Source of the DNA: Echinostoma caproni
Taxonomy: Eukaryota; Platyhelminthes; Trematoda; Plagiorchiida; Echinostomatidae
Length of the DNA: 64,000 bases
Reading direction: 5' to 3'
Assembly: GCA_900618425.1 (NCBI GenBank)
Contig: UZAN01040148.1
Location: 17,204 to 81,203, forward strand
Position 1 is the first letter of the stretch; each line of letters opens with the position of its first letter. Position numbers and translations under genes: made by a program. Positions 1 to 12,680 of this stretch are shown in pieces. The notes below the pieces were generated by a model that was given only the letters and a program-made list of their open reading frames with translations, was not told the DNA's origin and did no database searches.

Positions 1-527
1 GAGCACGTAAAACAAAATCGGTTATTGGCATCATGATGTGCAGGAAAAAAACTGCGCAGACCGATGTAATCAGCCCACTCGATAAAACAATAGATTAGGC
101 ATATCCACATTTTCAATGTTGGTGTATTTCGAGTGTTTTCCACACTGTTACGTGCGTGTGCATGTATATATGCGTTTAGTGCACGCAATATAGGTTAGGT
201 CGCATGTGTGCACGATTTGGATTGGAATCAAAGAATAAATACCGCTGATTGTTGATTTTCAATCATCTGAATCCGCAATCATCTGGGCCTCGTATAATAC
301 TGTCCAATTAAAATTCGGTTATGTATTTTGTATTTGTATTTGTATAACTTGTGCAGGCATATATACTTACATTTTAGTGAAGGTGTACACTGTTCGTCAC
401 GCGGAATGAAATAATAATAATAATAACGATAACACGAAAGGTCAAGATTGTTGGTGATATTTGTTTCATGCGCAAAACTTTTTACATAGTTCACTTGCAA
501 CCTGTTCCTTTTTGGTCAGGAGTCGGG
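1..527. other. unassigned AT-rich flank
   Basis: No credible gene is visible. A short AAT-type microsatellite lies at about 409-424. The open frame on the minus strand here is low-complexity and tyrosine-rich and is best explained by that microsatellite. Nothing else is recognised. Confidence 0.5.
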
Positions 528-1660
528 TCAGGTAGGGTACAGGAGAATGTTTATGAACGTTAATACGAGAGGGTGGATGTCAAAGGAGCGTGTGGACGGA
601 TGGGAACAACAAAATGATAGATTAGGGTGTAGTGAATGAAGAGAGTCATCTAAAATCTTACGAGCAAATTTAACACAAGAGGTGATGTGACCATCAATGA
701 ATTCTGTGGATAATGAATCGATCGGAATTATTGATGTATGACTGATTATCATCAAACCACGGAGAATTACTTTAAATTCTTGTTTTAAAAGACCGGGGAA
801 TACAACAGGGGAGCAATAGAGTAGAATAGGTAAAACGCATTGATGAACCAAAGACGACAGGACTGACTGTAGGTTCCGGAATTGCCTAAGTTTTGTAACT
901 GAAAAGATAGGCGTCTGAGTTTTCCCAAGAAGTTGTTAATATGCATAGAACAATAAAAATCACTGTTGATGGTGACACCCAAGTACTTGAATGAGATCAT
1001 TCTGGATATAGGTTTACCGCTAAGGGTAGCAGGGTCCGTTGGAAAGACTGAAAATACACTTTACGCACTTAGATATATTAAGATTGAGACCGGATTGGTC
1101 AAAAACTGTACAATGTGGCATAGATGTTTAGTAAAGAAATGAAATTCCGAAGAAGATGAAGCCATCTGACACAAAATAACGTCATTAGCATACTTTTGGA
1201 TGTACGCAGCGGATGGGAAAAGATAGGGAGATAGAACGGCACCTTGAAGAACACCAGAATTGTTAACAAGAGGTTTTAATGTCCTCCTTCCTAACTGGGT
1301 GCACTGAACCTTCCTGTCAGCAAACCATGAAAGTAGCTGTTTTGGAGTGCCGAAAAATTCAAGTTGGTAAAGAAGTGATGATCGGGAAACAGAACCAAAC
1401 ACAGAAGAATAGTCGAGAAAAGCACAAAGGACGGAATTGGCCGAATTGTTCAACGACTTGCTGATAAAACGCATCAGCGTGGATACGACATCCGATGTAG
1501 ATCTGTTTGGTTTATATGTAAAATAAATGGGGTCGTAAGGAATTATGGTGATTGACTCCAACCGTCTCAGGATGACTTTTCTATAGGCTGTGAATTGAGA
1601 AACCGACGGTTTAAAATCGTTCAAGTGTTATTATAACCGCAGCAGCTGAGTATTAAACTC
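528..1660 (-). mobile_element. 5'-truncated non-LTR retrotransposon, RT domain and C-terminus, dead
   Basis: Read on the minus strand, this holds the central and C-terminal parts of a non-LTR reverse transcriptase. From 1624 downwards come a finger/palm motif (YKPNRSTSD), catalytic motif A (FLDYSSVFGSVSRSSLL), motif B relic (GVLQGAVLSPYLF) and motif C as YAND rather than YADD. The later FKYLGVTI box characteristic of these enzymes follows near 980. The frame is broken by a TAA at 1061-1063 and a frameshift near 850, after which the C-terminal segment (ILLYCSPVVFPGLL) continues in another frame to 528. The endonuclease domain and 5' half are missing. YADD to YAND removes one metal-binding aspartate, so this copy cannot have been active even without the frame breaks. 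Family identity (CR1- or jockey-like) is inferred from general motif layout only. Confidence 0.85.
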
Positions 1661-2429
1661 CATACGAAATGGAGTTATTTCGGGACCACAGTTCATGTCA
1701 CTGGAGCAAATATCCCAATTTGTGGGGAACTAGTCCGGCTACGAAACTGAGATTCAAATGAAAAAAATATAAATAACAGAAAACTGTCTTACCGATTATT
1801 AGGAGGAAGTTTCAAAACCAAAACATGACATAACCGTCGGTAATTTAATGATGAAAAATAACGCGTGATTGTTAGAATGAAGATTCTATAAAGATGTATT
1901 CAAAGTGTGAAGATGTGTTGTGGACATAATTTTTGCAAATTCACATACCCACCAGGACCTGAGTAATGTGTTGTCGGGGCAATCACCCAAACTGGGATCT
2001 CGTGGATTTATCACAAAGTGATGTCCTCTGAGTACAATGAAATCGTCTGAGCAAAAACCGATGGAGAGTACTGTAAAGGAGATAGTGGGACTCATCACAG
2101 CAGCACACATTACTAACTACCACATTTGAAGGTAGTCTAATTGAGGATTCGAGGTTTCGAGAGCAGGAACCAGATTAAATAAATCGAAAACCGTAATCGA
2201 TTTTTCCTGATATATATCACATCTTATGTCACTATCCTGTTTAGAAAATATTTTTTGTACGGTTTTCTTGTGTCCTAAAACACTGAAAGACCTTAGAACT
2301 ACGCCAAACAGCTGGCTTATTCAACATGTACATCAACCGCGGATTTTTACATCTATAGATTGCAGACAGGAAAATTGCATGCCGAATCATGTCCTAATCA
2401 CTCATTACACAACTCACCATCGGAATTAA
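1661..2429. other. unassigned spacer
   Basis: I see no supported gene, RNA or repeat between the retrotransposon and the Penelope-like fragment. Short open frames occur on both strands without splice-site or family support. Confidence 0.4.
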
Positions 2430-2529
2430 ACACTTTTGGCAAAGTATTGAAAATGGGTTCTCGTACCCCGGAAAAACTGAATTCTATTTCGTCCGTTTGC
2501 CGAACTTGGCAGCATATTTTCAAACGTTT

Positions 2530-2791
2530 CATCATCAGTGCTTGTGAAGTGGCAGTGTTCCGCTTGTTCCCGTTCAATTATATGTGTTCTTCTCCATCGA
2601 CTATGTTTGTCCCTTATTCTCACTGTGTTCGACTTGGTTCACCGGTTCAACTGGTGCCAGGGGGTGAGGCTAGGAAAGATTTTCCTTCCGTCAGGATTGC
2701 GGTTTCGGTCTGTTCTCAGGTCATGGCGTGACTTTTCTTGTTGTGTCATTTGGTCCTTGATTTGCACTGACGTGTACATGTGATCCAATCC
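2530..2791 (-). repeat. left inverted arm of the Penelope-like fragment
   Basis: This is the reverse complement of 3301-3561. By eye the first about 247 nt are identical; the only differences seen lie in the last about 20 nt next to the core. In the minus orientation it encodes the same terminal peptide as the right arm. Just outside, 2430-2529 still resembles the outer flank of the right arm (3562-3660), but only loosely. Confidence 0.85.
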
Positions 2792-3300
2792 GAGAAGCCG
2801 ACATACTCAAGAAGAAAGAGGAAAGATACCCGTAACTTCATCAAAAGAAGTCTGACTCAAAGAAAGAAAGAAACAGCAAACGGAGAATCGGGAATAAGAA
2901 AGACCCCGCCATACACCAAGGACATTGCGGAAATGACAGCAAGATTACTCAAATCATGTGCAATCCAAGTCGCCCATAAACCTACCACCTGTCTAAGGCG
3001 ACTTCTGTCAAAACCAAAGGAGAGAACAGTTGCGAAGGACGAGAGCAGTATTATCCACAAAATAAACTGCCCAAAATACTATATCGGACTAACTGGAAGA
3101 AAACTTTTAACCGGATCCGTGAACACCAATTGGCAGTCGGGAGTCTTGACCAAATATCGTTGAGTTCCCTCCACGAAAGACAAGAAAGACATCAGTTTGA
3201 CTTCGAATCAGTGAAAATTATGGACCTAGCTCGTCAAAACAGGCCAGAGAATTTCTCCATACTTGACACTCTTCAATCAACTCAATAAACAGACACGTCG

Positions 3301-3561
3301 AACTGGATCACGTGTACACGTCAATGCAAATCAAGGACCAAATGACACAACAAGAAAAGTCACGCCATGACCTGAGAACAGACCGAAACCGCAATCCTGA
3401 CGGAAGGAAAATCTTTCCTAGCCTCACCCCCTGGCACCAGTTGAACCGGTGAACCAAGTCGAACACAGTGAGAATAAGGGACAAACATAGTCGATGGAGA
3501 AGAACACATATAATTGAACGGGAACAAGCGGAACACTGCCACTTCACAAGCACTGATGATG
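3301..3561 (+). repeat. right inverted arm of the Penelope-like fragment
   Basis: It follows the GIY-YIG core directly and contains the last codons of the element's ORF (stop TGA near 3450) followed by untranslated tail. Because the ORF runs into it naturally, this is taken as the original 3' end and the left arm as the copy. Confidence 0.85.
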
Positions 3562-3660
3562 TCAACTCTGCTGGTGGTGAGAAGTTTGCATATAGATTGC
3601 CGAGCCCGGCGAATAAGCGAAATGAAATTAAGCAGTATTGTTGACTGGTATGAATACTGT

Positions 3661-6600
3661 ACTCGAGTTTTGCTCATTTTTTAACCCATTAGTGGTGAAT
3701 ATCCAGCAGGAGTTAAACTCTGAACCACTTGGATAGAAAGAAGGTATGTGCACCACAGTATCAATCAGCTCACACAAGGGCTAACTAAAATACAAATTCA
3801 AATTCGTTTAGATTTCATCTGCGGTGAAAACTAAAGAGGTTATTTAGCCGACAGTGACAAGCGGAGGCTCAGCTAACTTTCTAAAATCTCTAATCAACCA
3901 CCTATCACCATATTGACATTGGACAAAACCCACTGGGGTAAACCTGCTAGGTTAGAGCAAATTCACGTTTAACACTCAGTTGCTTGTGAGTTATTGCATG
4001 AGATAACTGCCACATATCTGATTGGCGGTATTTCATTTCAGCTGGTTGGTGCAGTGGTAACACTTGTGATGGGTCCGGAATCCAAACATCTGACTGACCG
4101 CCGGTGATACACTAGTGAACTAGTAAAGTGATAATCATAATCAATCAACTCAATGTTATTCATTCTACATCGGTACCACAATTATCGAAAAGTTTATTAT
4201 GAAAGAAGCACCCCTCTCTCAGTTTGAGTGGAAAACAAAGAGCATGATCATATTCCAACCAACTGAAAATACAGATAAACTGAGTTCGTGCATTCTAATG
4301 GATAGTTCATAGCCTTGATGAGACATCCTCACCGAATATCTGTTATATATAAAGAGTTTAGTGTAATTAGCAAGCTTCTTAGATGGATCTGTCCTTTGTT
4401 TTTCCCGTGAGTGGCGATTTACCAATAAACGATTTATGGCCTCAGGTTTACATGCTCTGTTTTGTGAGTTTGCCATCACCTTGAGAATAAATTACTAATG
4501 TTGACGTATAACATGGCTCCTCTGTAAAATAAATCAATATATAAACTATTCTGAATAGCACTTTACCATGTTGATTCAAAAATTTAATTATATTTTTATT
4601 TAAAGCTTTTTCCGACCTAGTTGATAGAAGAAAAGCTTAAACGTTTCTATCGATATTGAAGTTGATATGCTTATATCACTAATGGTTATATTCACAATGC
4701 GGAATCTCCCTATTGCGCATCCCCACAATTCTTCACCATTACATAAGTAAGCTTCGATGTTCGGTGTGCTAGCTCAGGGTCGAGCAGAAATCGTCACGAT
4801 CTAAAACTATCCCGATATTTGGTTCTAGCTGTAACTAAAAACATTTGGCTACTACAGTAACACTGATAGATGTGATTATCTGTCTGTTAATGGAGGCTGT
4901 TCATCGTTTGATACGTGTTGACCTGTATTTCACCACACCTACACCGTTATGTACCTAAAGGATAGAACTGAACATGAAAACTAGACCAGCCGATAGGCGA
5001 AATTGCATACATCATGACTGAATTGGAATGGTGTAATTGCAAACTTACGTGTAGCAAACCGGTTCACTTGTCCCGGCTGATCCGTCACCCGGGATTGTCG
5101 GTCCGGAATTTTCGATCAGCTAACGAGTGAGCGAATTTCGGCCGTTTCATATCTGATGCGCTGGATGAATACGAACAAACAAAAAAGCATTCATCATGAC
5201 TACCAAAAACCGTTCATGACAAACAAACAGACTAGTCCGTATGTCATTCCCGTTTCCTGTAATGTGCACCGATCTCGGTTACATAGATCGGTTCTGGTGC
5301 GTGTGGGATCACAGTCACAGAATTGGGTCATTCAGTCAGGTGTTGTTTGCATGTTGTTACAACGATCATGTGATCAGTAACAGTACAAGCACACAAAAAA
5401 TCCAGCAAGTATAAACCAACACAGAATCACACAAATTGCGCCCGGAAATTGTCCACTGTCAGAACGATCGGATCAGTGATTACATCGCTGGAAATGATTG
5501 CATCTGAAATGTGAACTTTGCCGAGGTCTTTCACAATTTGCAAACAGAATAATTCTTTTTTTGGTACTGTTGTCTAATGGGTGACCGAAAACAGGCTGCG
5601 CCTTACTCACATGACTTCTGAACAAATAACCGGTGAAGTTTGATACATTTGTCCAGACGTGAACGGCAAGGAGTAGAGAATGACAATGATAATTCGCAGT
5701 TTCTGGGTAGATTTTGCGGGATGGAGTATGGCACTTTCGAGTCATTCAAAAGACTAACTGCGTATAGCGTAATAGGACCGATCGCAAACAACTGGTCAGG
5801 TCGAATGATCTTTGCTTTCAAATCAGGTGTCGTGAAACGCGGACAAAACTCATACAATATGACATGCTGTAAAAACGTTTTTTTTGAGGAAGTTCAGCAC
5901 GCCCGGTCGTTTAACTTTCCGTTCACTACAGACGGGGTCTCTAAAATTGGCTATGCCCGCCAAAATCCACTACAAAATTGATTATTGCCATCTAATTCAG
6001 TCATTTTTGTGTCATTGCGGTTAATGGTAAACATCGTTGTGACATATTAAATTCATTACAGCGTTTTACACCCATTTCGAGAATTACCGTCTTTGGGAGA
6101 CCTGTGTATAATAAATCCAAATAAATTTACCCAATCGCGCAAGGACGTCGGAGGAATCATTGCAGCTTTGAAAAGTAAATTGACTTAAGAACGTTATCTA
6201 CCAGATGTGCGTTTCCTACATTACCAGCTGCTATGTCTGTTCGCTGCTTGAAAATCTATTAGATTTCTGCGACCTTATTAGATTTAGCAACTATTCCCAA
6301 CTCAGAATCATTTTCATTCAAGAAACCCAATTACCTAGGTCAGCTATTTTCTTTAACATATAAAGCTTTCCTACCTGGACCCTCTTCTGAAACCTATTTT
6401 TCAGAGTTTTCAAATTCTTTTTCTGTCTCTGTTGGATTGGTTAAATATTTATTTTTATATGGTGTGTTGCGAGTTTAACCTTGTTTTAAATTACTCACAG
6501 TTTCAAATCTTTAACAACCTTACCTACTACGATAAAAGATACATGTTTTCAATTTCTTGTTGTTCTCCCGTCGGGTCCTCTGATCACGTTCCTCCTAATA

Positions 6601-7586
6601 ATTCCCCTCACGTTTTCAGTTTTATCAAAAAAGAAACTTGTTACTTGATACCTCTAGCATAAGCTTCGAAGGGGACAACGTTACCTGAAAGGTTCACGAG
6701 ACTCAGGGATATGATTGCCATGAAAAACGTTTTGGTATTTTCTGGCCCGAACGTACCTACTTTCTCATCAAACGTTTCACGCCAATAGTTCCCTTTATCA
6801 ATTTCATGGGAGCAAAATGAAGTATCATGATCACAGGATGTGTTGAATCCAACTATTTCGTGGCAATTTCACCATCCATGTACAAACATTGAGATCTCGT
6901 GTTTGGTTAAAAGTGACAAGTTTTGGGACCAGCAAACACACTTAGGGAAGAGAAATCAGTCAATGCAAAGCCCAAAGATCAATAATTCGAACCGGATTGG
7001 GCATAAGTGTAGGAAGCCTACTCACTGCAGCGTAGAGGGGGGGGGGNNNNGGTCAGCTATTTATCCATGTGTTGCTGTTTACCCAGTAATCAAACTATCG
7101 CAACACATCACAGCTTGGGACAAGCTGACTCGCAGAATATTGCTGTATACCTGTCAGAATTAATTTCAATCTCACCCGAGCACTCCAAATATAAACACAT
7201 TCAAGCACGTATAAAAGCATACAATACCTCCATAGTACATTATGTAGCCTGTATTTTATGTCACATGAACCTTATTTTCCGTGATTTGTTCATAGCCCTG
7301 AGTTCACTTCATAATCACAGTACATTTAGTCGTCTCGCTGTTTTTTTTTCTACAAGGTATTTGGCGAGTGAATATGTAACTGAAGCTGTAGAAAACCAAT
7401 TTGGTGACTTGACTTTACCATTATTGTGCCTCATCAAATGAGCCCTTAGTAAAAGTGAACACCATACCCACCCATGTTCTTGCCCACTCGAAACCCTAAT
7501 TTTTTGTTTGATGAACTTTTCACCAAGACCACGTGACATATTCCAGTTTACGCATACAAATCCTCCATCCTTTTAATGCTTGTGAC
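3661..7586. other. unassigned region with weak repeat traces
   Basis: No gene can be supported. A tRNA-like A-box-style word near 4042-4065 is followed by a weak B-box-like word, possibly an old SINE. Overlapping open frames on both strands at 5.47-5.98 kb suggest a decayed repeat, but no motif is recognised. A run of ten G at 7037-7046 abuts a four-base N gap (7047-7050). Confidence 0.35.
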
Positions 7587-7856
7587 TGTTCACCTAGCAA
7601 GAAGCTTTGGATATTTTGAGCATCCCATGTCACACAAAACCTTTTAGTTTATTCGGCTAGGATCTCACTGATTAGGCTGGCCGTTTCCTTCGCTAAAATG
7701 TGTTACCCCTTTTCCTGCCACATATAAGACACCTCGTAGGTGGTCTGACTCTCAAACTAGTTCCTTTTTGTCTCATACGATCCTGCCCCGAGTCGGATTA
7801 TCGCCAAATAGACTTTTGTTTAATATATTATTGATTCTGTAGTCTCGGAGTGAACA
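7587..7856 (+). repeat. LTR-like block, possible solo LTR
   Basis: The block begins TGTTCAC and ends GTGAACA, a perfect 7-bp terminal inverted repeat with the TG...CA ends typical of long terminal repeats. Inside are a TATA-like box (TATAAG at 7723-7728) and an AT-rich segment near 7820-7830 where a poly(A) region would be expected. No target-site duplication is evident and no second copy or internal gag-pol is visible, so this could be coincidence. Confidence 0.3.
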
Positions 7857-9262
7857 GGTAAAGTCATTTATGCTTTCCTTGATTGAAATTACGTGTTCTC
7901 TAACTTCGGAACTCAATGCAGCACATATGCTTTACTTTCATTTTATACAACATGCCTTATCAGACTGACCGCTTGTTATTGAATAATATATGGTTCATAA
8001 ATACATTAACAGTATAAGCATACTCATTTTTGCTAGTATGCAGAACTAGTATGTTAGAACTATTTTTGCGTACATGCTTTCATTCGGGTTTAGTGTTCCA
8101 CAAGTTTGTTTTTTGTGCCCCATCGAGGACATTTTGTGCCTGAAATCCATTCTAACCAGGGAGCTAAAAAACATCCTTGAAATAAGCCGGGTAAGAATAG
8201 CTATTTTGTTATTTGACTATCAGTTCGAATGATTCAAAACCCGTTAAGAGAATTGCATCTGAGGCGAAAACGTCGGATCGATGAAGAAGCATGCACATTT
8301 CCTCGGTCACGTGATTTGTTCTCCTTCTAGTCAGTCGTGCACATTGCAAAAATGCAGATGCAATACAAATGATTTTTAGTACCTCCTTGTTTAAGGGAAA
8401 AATCAGAAAAACGTTGTTTGTCATATCATTCCAAACCTGATCCACGCTGTAGAATCTATTGTCTTCAAATGGCATGCATTTTATAGCATTTCTCATTGGA
8501 AAGTCATGGTTTCACTCACAATCTGATACTTCTCTGGTTTCGTAGGCTAATTCCAAAGTGAAAACGAGTGAGGAACACAGTTTAGGTTAGTTAGTGCAAA
8601 CAATCGCAGAGTTTTGCGTAGTTTAATGTTGAAATATGAGCCATGTAATTTAATGAGGTAATTCTTTGAAAGATCTATCAGTTGGGTCACAAATGATGCT
8701 AAACAGTTCCAGATAGTGGACCCTCTGGAAGCAAAAGATTGAAGTAAGTAGTACAGCTGGTGTGCTTAAACAGTAACTACGGATGGATGACCCTGAAAAA
8801 GCTGGGTGATTGTTCTACGAATGAACAGGATTCTGCAGAACAGTATTGGTAAAATGAAAGAGAAAAGAGAGAAAAGGGAAAATCACGCACCAATCCAGAA
8901 TATCGGTTACAACTACGATAAAGTTGTCCGGAATACGATGAGGTGCAAGCAGTTCACCTGATATTCGTGAGAGGGACTGCGTTATTCTCTATTCAGATCC
9001 AAACCCCTTCTCTCTGACATTGGTTGACATTCTATGGATAATGGAGGGCTACAGCGATTTCCGTGGAAAAATTGCTTGAAAACTCATTATCCTTCAAAAA
9101 GAATGTTACCAAGATCATGTTCGAAGTTCCGACAGGGCAGTAAGACTAGCATGCTTTTGTGTACAGAGCAAATGAACGGTGTAAAGAAAACCTCGGGCTC
9201 ACTGCGTACTTCAGCAGCCTTTTACAGGACGAAATGTTTGTTCCATGTAATGGATTGAAACC
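7857..9262. other. unassigned region
   Basis: Nothing with gene or element support. Open frames at 8209-8496 (minus) and 9034-9258 (plus) show no recognised motif and no convincing splice context. Confidence 0.35.
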
Positions 9263-9893
9263 CAAAGCTACTTGCATGTAGCTAAAACTTATGCTNNNNN
9301 NNNNNNNNNNNNNNNNNNNNNNNNNNNNNNNNNNNNNNNNNNNNNNNNNNNNNNNNNNNNNNNNNNNNNNNNNNNNNNNNNNNNNNNNNNNNNNNNNNNN
9401 NNNNNNNNNNNNNNNNNNNNNNNNNNNNNNNNNNNNNNNNNNNNNNNNNNNNNNNNNNNNNNNNNNNNNNNNNNNNNNNNNNNNNNNNNNNNNNNNNNNN
9501 NNNNNNNNNNNNNNNNNNNNNNNNNNNNNNNNNNNNNNNNNNNNNNNNNNNNNNNNNNNNNNNNNNNNNNNNNNNNNNNNNNNNNNNNNNNNNNNNNNNN
9601 NNNNNNNNNNNNNNNNNNNNNNNNNNNNNNNNNNNNNNNNNNNNNNNNNNNNNNNNNNNNNNNNNNNNNNNNNNNNNNNNNNNNNNNNNNNNNNNNNNNN
9701 NNNNNNNNNNNNNNNNNNNNNNNNNNNNNNNNNNNNNNNNNNNNNNNNNNNNNNNNNNNNNNNNNNNNNNNNNNNNNNNNNNNNNNNNNNNNNNNNNNNN
9801 NNNNNNNNNNNNNNNNNNNNNNNNNNNNNNNNNNNNNNNNNNNNNNNNNNNNNNNNNNNNCAAAGCTACTTGCATGTAGCTAAAACTTATGCT
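9263..9893. other. assembly gap of 565 N flanked by identical 33-mers
   Basis: Bases 9296-9860 are N. The 33 bases before the gap (9263-9295) are identical to the 33 bases after it (9861-9893). This is the pattern expected when two contigs whose ends overlap were placed as neighbours with an estimated gap rather than merged. Any reading frame that crosses the N run is meaningless. Confidence 0.85.
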
Positions 9894-12515
9894 TACAAAT
9901 TGTGGTTTGAGTGCATGGTGAGCGGCAAGTTGATCTTGAATGATCGACTGTCGTCGAAAGGCGCGCTTTGGGTGAACGATGAATCGGTGTCCGTTACGCC
10001 CAACCATAGAGCACATTTTCGGCAACGAATGAGGCATAAAATGGTGAGAATATGAGAATGAAGAGGGCACGGCTAATTAAAAAGGGTTAATTTTTCGACG
10101 TTTTAAGGTGAATCGGATACTGGTTTTCTTATGGGAAGCCATACAATCTATCATGGAAATATAGTTGGTGCTCAATAATGGAACAATTACTAGTTTTAAT
10201 TATTTAAGAATACTGATCAGAGACCAAAATCCATCCATCAATTCAACACTGAAATCTTGTTTCGCCTATACACCCGATATTCTCCAATTTGTGCATCCAA
10301 GTGACATCGACGCATTAGTCAACTGGGGGATCTTGGTATCGTTTTACTCGTCTGCAAAACTTAGAGTTTAGTGTTTGTTGCTGCGGGTATACAAACGATA
10401 GACTTCCAGAATTTCCCTATATTACAGTTACCTGAAAAAGTACCGCACTCGTGCATATACCAACGGCTTTATGTTCTCACTTGTGAATGCGGTCATATGG
10501 GGTGCTCACCTATACTTTACAGTTGTGCGTTGAGGTTAGCTTTCTAACACTGAAAATGTAGGAACAGTCAGAAAAGTTTTAGATAAATAAATAGATAGAT
10601 AGATGTTTTCTCATTTTGTTCAGATGGAGCTTCTTTATGATTTCTGTACCAAAAGTGTGTTTGATGTACTTTGAAAGCCATAATGGTTGTGATCTATCCA
10701 CATGAAACTTGGGATATACTGAGTACAATGAGCATCTTGATGACTGTTGTTCGGGGATCTTCCAATCCGGAAGAATCACATTGGATTGATGCATTTCGGA
10801 TCACTGTTTCGTCATTTTGATAATGTACTCAAATAGCATTAGTTCAATACAGTAAATTATCCTCACCAATCGGAACGGTTTAAATCACAGATAACTGAAT
10901 GATTGATTTCATCTCAAAACAGAATGCGAATGACATACTCAGTGCTAACAACAACAAAAGCAAATTTTAGTTTTAACATCTGCTTACTATCTGTTAGTTT
11001 AGAAACGTGCTGTCCATTCAATCAAGCTATAATAACCTGTCCCACACTTCTCTTGTCCTGCTGAATGTTTCGGAAATCGTAGGCCAAGGTTTGTTGCACA
11101 CAGACCGCAAAGAATGTAATGTCGTATGACTGGAAAATAGATTACCAATGTGTCCACATGAATTTCTGGAGTCAAATCATTTGAAGCAGTTTGAGTAGCT
11201 ACCCGTGGTGAGGTGAATGGCAGGATTGAGATAAATCAATGGGTTTTCGGATAAGGTAATCAGTTGGATCGGTGGATTCGAAATTTCCTTTGTTATATAC
11301 ACGGCTAGTTTTGTTCTGCTAAATTATGACCCCTGGATGACTGGACCGGGTTACGGTTATTATGAGTTGCACGGCCAGGTTTGCGATGGAGATTGTCGCT
11401 CTCACTCTCTCCAAAGTAATTCACTTTGATCGATTAGTGACGTACGTACTTGTACATAAAACTAAAATATACTCCTATATATAATCATATCCTGGCATGA
11501 CCACGCATAACCAAAATGAGATGACTGACCATGACGCATCTCATAGTACTCCATCGAACTGTGTTAGACTATAACTGGATGGTTCCATACTGTGCGTAGG
11601 TTGGGACATCCGAATGAATACAGACTATAGTACTGTTTCATTCATCCCCGTTGACATTAAAATGTATTCGCAGTCACCGGTTCCGATTAGTGAAGGCGTC
11701 GTGGTGTATAAGTTGTGAGATAGCAGGATTAGCATAATTCTTTCCATATGTATTCGCCTGTTTGTCCCATGGATCTGCATATAACTACCTCAGAGCGTTT
11801 AGGAACCCCACACAGTCTACCTGAATAGTACTGTGATGAAATCAATCGTTAGCTGGATTACCCTACACTTCTTTGCCCGAAATCACAAAATCAATGTGAG
11901 CTGCTCATTCTCCCCCCTATTCGGTCATATTTAGTCCATCTAAAAGGATTGTAAGTAGCGTTTTGGTCACAATGGGATCGATTAGCCATCTTGAATACGT
12001 TTTGTAAATCAGGATTTTCGGCTGTCCAATCAGGATGTGCATATACAAATTTAGGTTGTCCCAGGATCACTTAAATTGATGAATGCTTCCTCAAATAATT
12101 CAAGAAATTGGTCAAAAGAACAGTTGGCCAAATTTTTCTATCGCAGTATTTGACAATTCTATCCCTCGAAACTTCGCACAAATTCACTCAGTACATGCGT
12201 GTGTCCAGACAAGTTCTCCTAACACCCGGTCACGAAATCAAAAGTTGATTTTTTATTCTTTCATCGATTTTCCTCCTACAGGACGTACGACTTATAGTGT
12301 ATTCAATGACTGCAAACTTTATTTAGCATTTTGCTTATATTCTGAATTTCAATTCAGTTTCGTCAGGGGAGTTTCAGGTATCTGTCGAAGTGAAATAACT
12401 GTCAGGGTGATTGAAAAGGTGTGAATAAACGTTCTAGCACATTCTGGATTAATTAAATAGCGAAACGAAATAAAACAAGGCCCCAGATCACATGTAAAAT
12501 TATAATAAACTAAAA
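9894..12515. other. unassigned region
   Basis: An open frame runs from the gap edge to 10055 on the plus strand, but it begins in duplicated contig-end sequence and has no recognised motif. A short GATA microsatellite is at about 10590-10602. Nothing else is supported. Confidence 0.35.
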
Positions 12516-12680
12516 ATGGTGAGCACGTGGAATTCTCATCAGAAGGTTTGCTCGTCGACACAGGCTACATTGAGAATGTCAGTTGACAGCGATTTCACGA
12601 GACCCCGTAAAACACTAACCGAACTGTCTGTCCATGATCTGGGTTCCTTCTATAGAGAACAAATAGAAATATTTGATTGG
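12516..12680 (+). CDS. candidate first coding exon, unknown protein
   Basis: An ATG in strong Kozak-like context (AAAAATGG) opens a 55-codon frame that stays open to a splice donor (TGG|GTAGTT at 12680/12681). The peptide is hydrophilic and mixed (for example DFTRPRKTLTELSVHDL). No family is recognised and no downstream partner exon could be phased. The frame continues past the donor to a stop near 12782, so an unspliced small ORF is the alternative. This is seen as frame plus donor only. Confidence 0.3.

Larger units (their letters stand above)
2430..3660 (+). mobile_element. Penelope-like element fragment with GIY-YIG endonuclease and inverted arms
   Basis: The plus-strand core (about 2792-3300) encodes the C-terminal GIY-YIG endonuclease region of a Penelope-like retroelement. 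The motif INCPKYYIGLTGRKL (near 3063-3108) matches the cysteine plus YIG-x-TGR-x-L signature. After a frameshift near 3115 the next frame supplies the expected R-I-R-E-H-Q-L motif, and after a second frameshift near 3285 comes the C-terminal NRHVELDHVY segment. The core is flanked by inverted arms at 2530-2791 and 3301-3561. The right arm is the natural 3' end of the ORF plus downstream sequence; the left arm is a reverse-complement copy of it. The reverse transcriptase portion is absent. Penelope-like elements are known for terminal-repeat and inverted partial-copy structures, which fits this arrangement. Confidence 0.8.

Noticed and set aside
3551..3600. CTGATGA heptamer at 3553 next to the Penelope-like 3' end, resembling a hammerhead ribozyme core
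   Set aside because: Such ribozymes are known in Penelope-like terminal repeats, but the required GAAA, cleavage triplet and stems I-III are not convincing in either arm.
5473..5981. Overlapping frames on both strands as a gene
   Set aside because: No start, splice or family support; probably a decayed repeat.
9272..10070. Open frames of 203-262 codons on both strands
   Set aside because: They consist mainly of N-derived unknown residues across the assembly gap.
10586..10602. Regulatory GATA cluster
   Set aside because: It is a simple GATA microsatellite.
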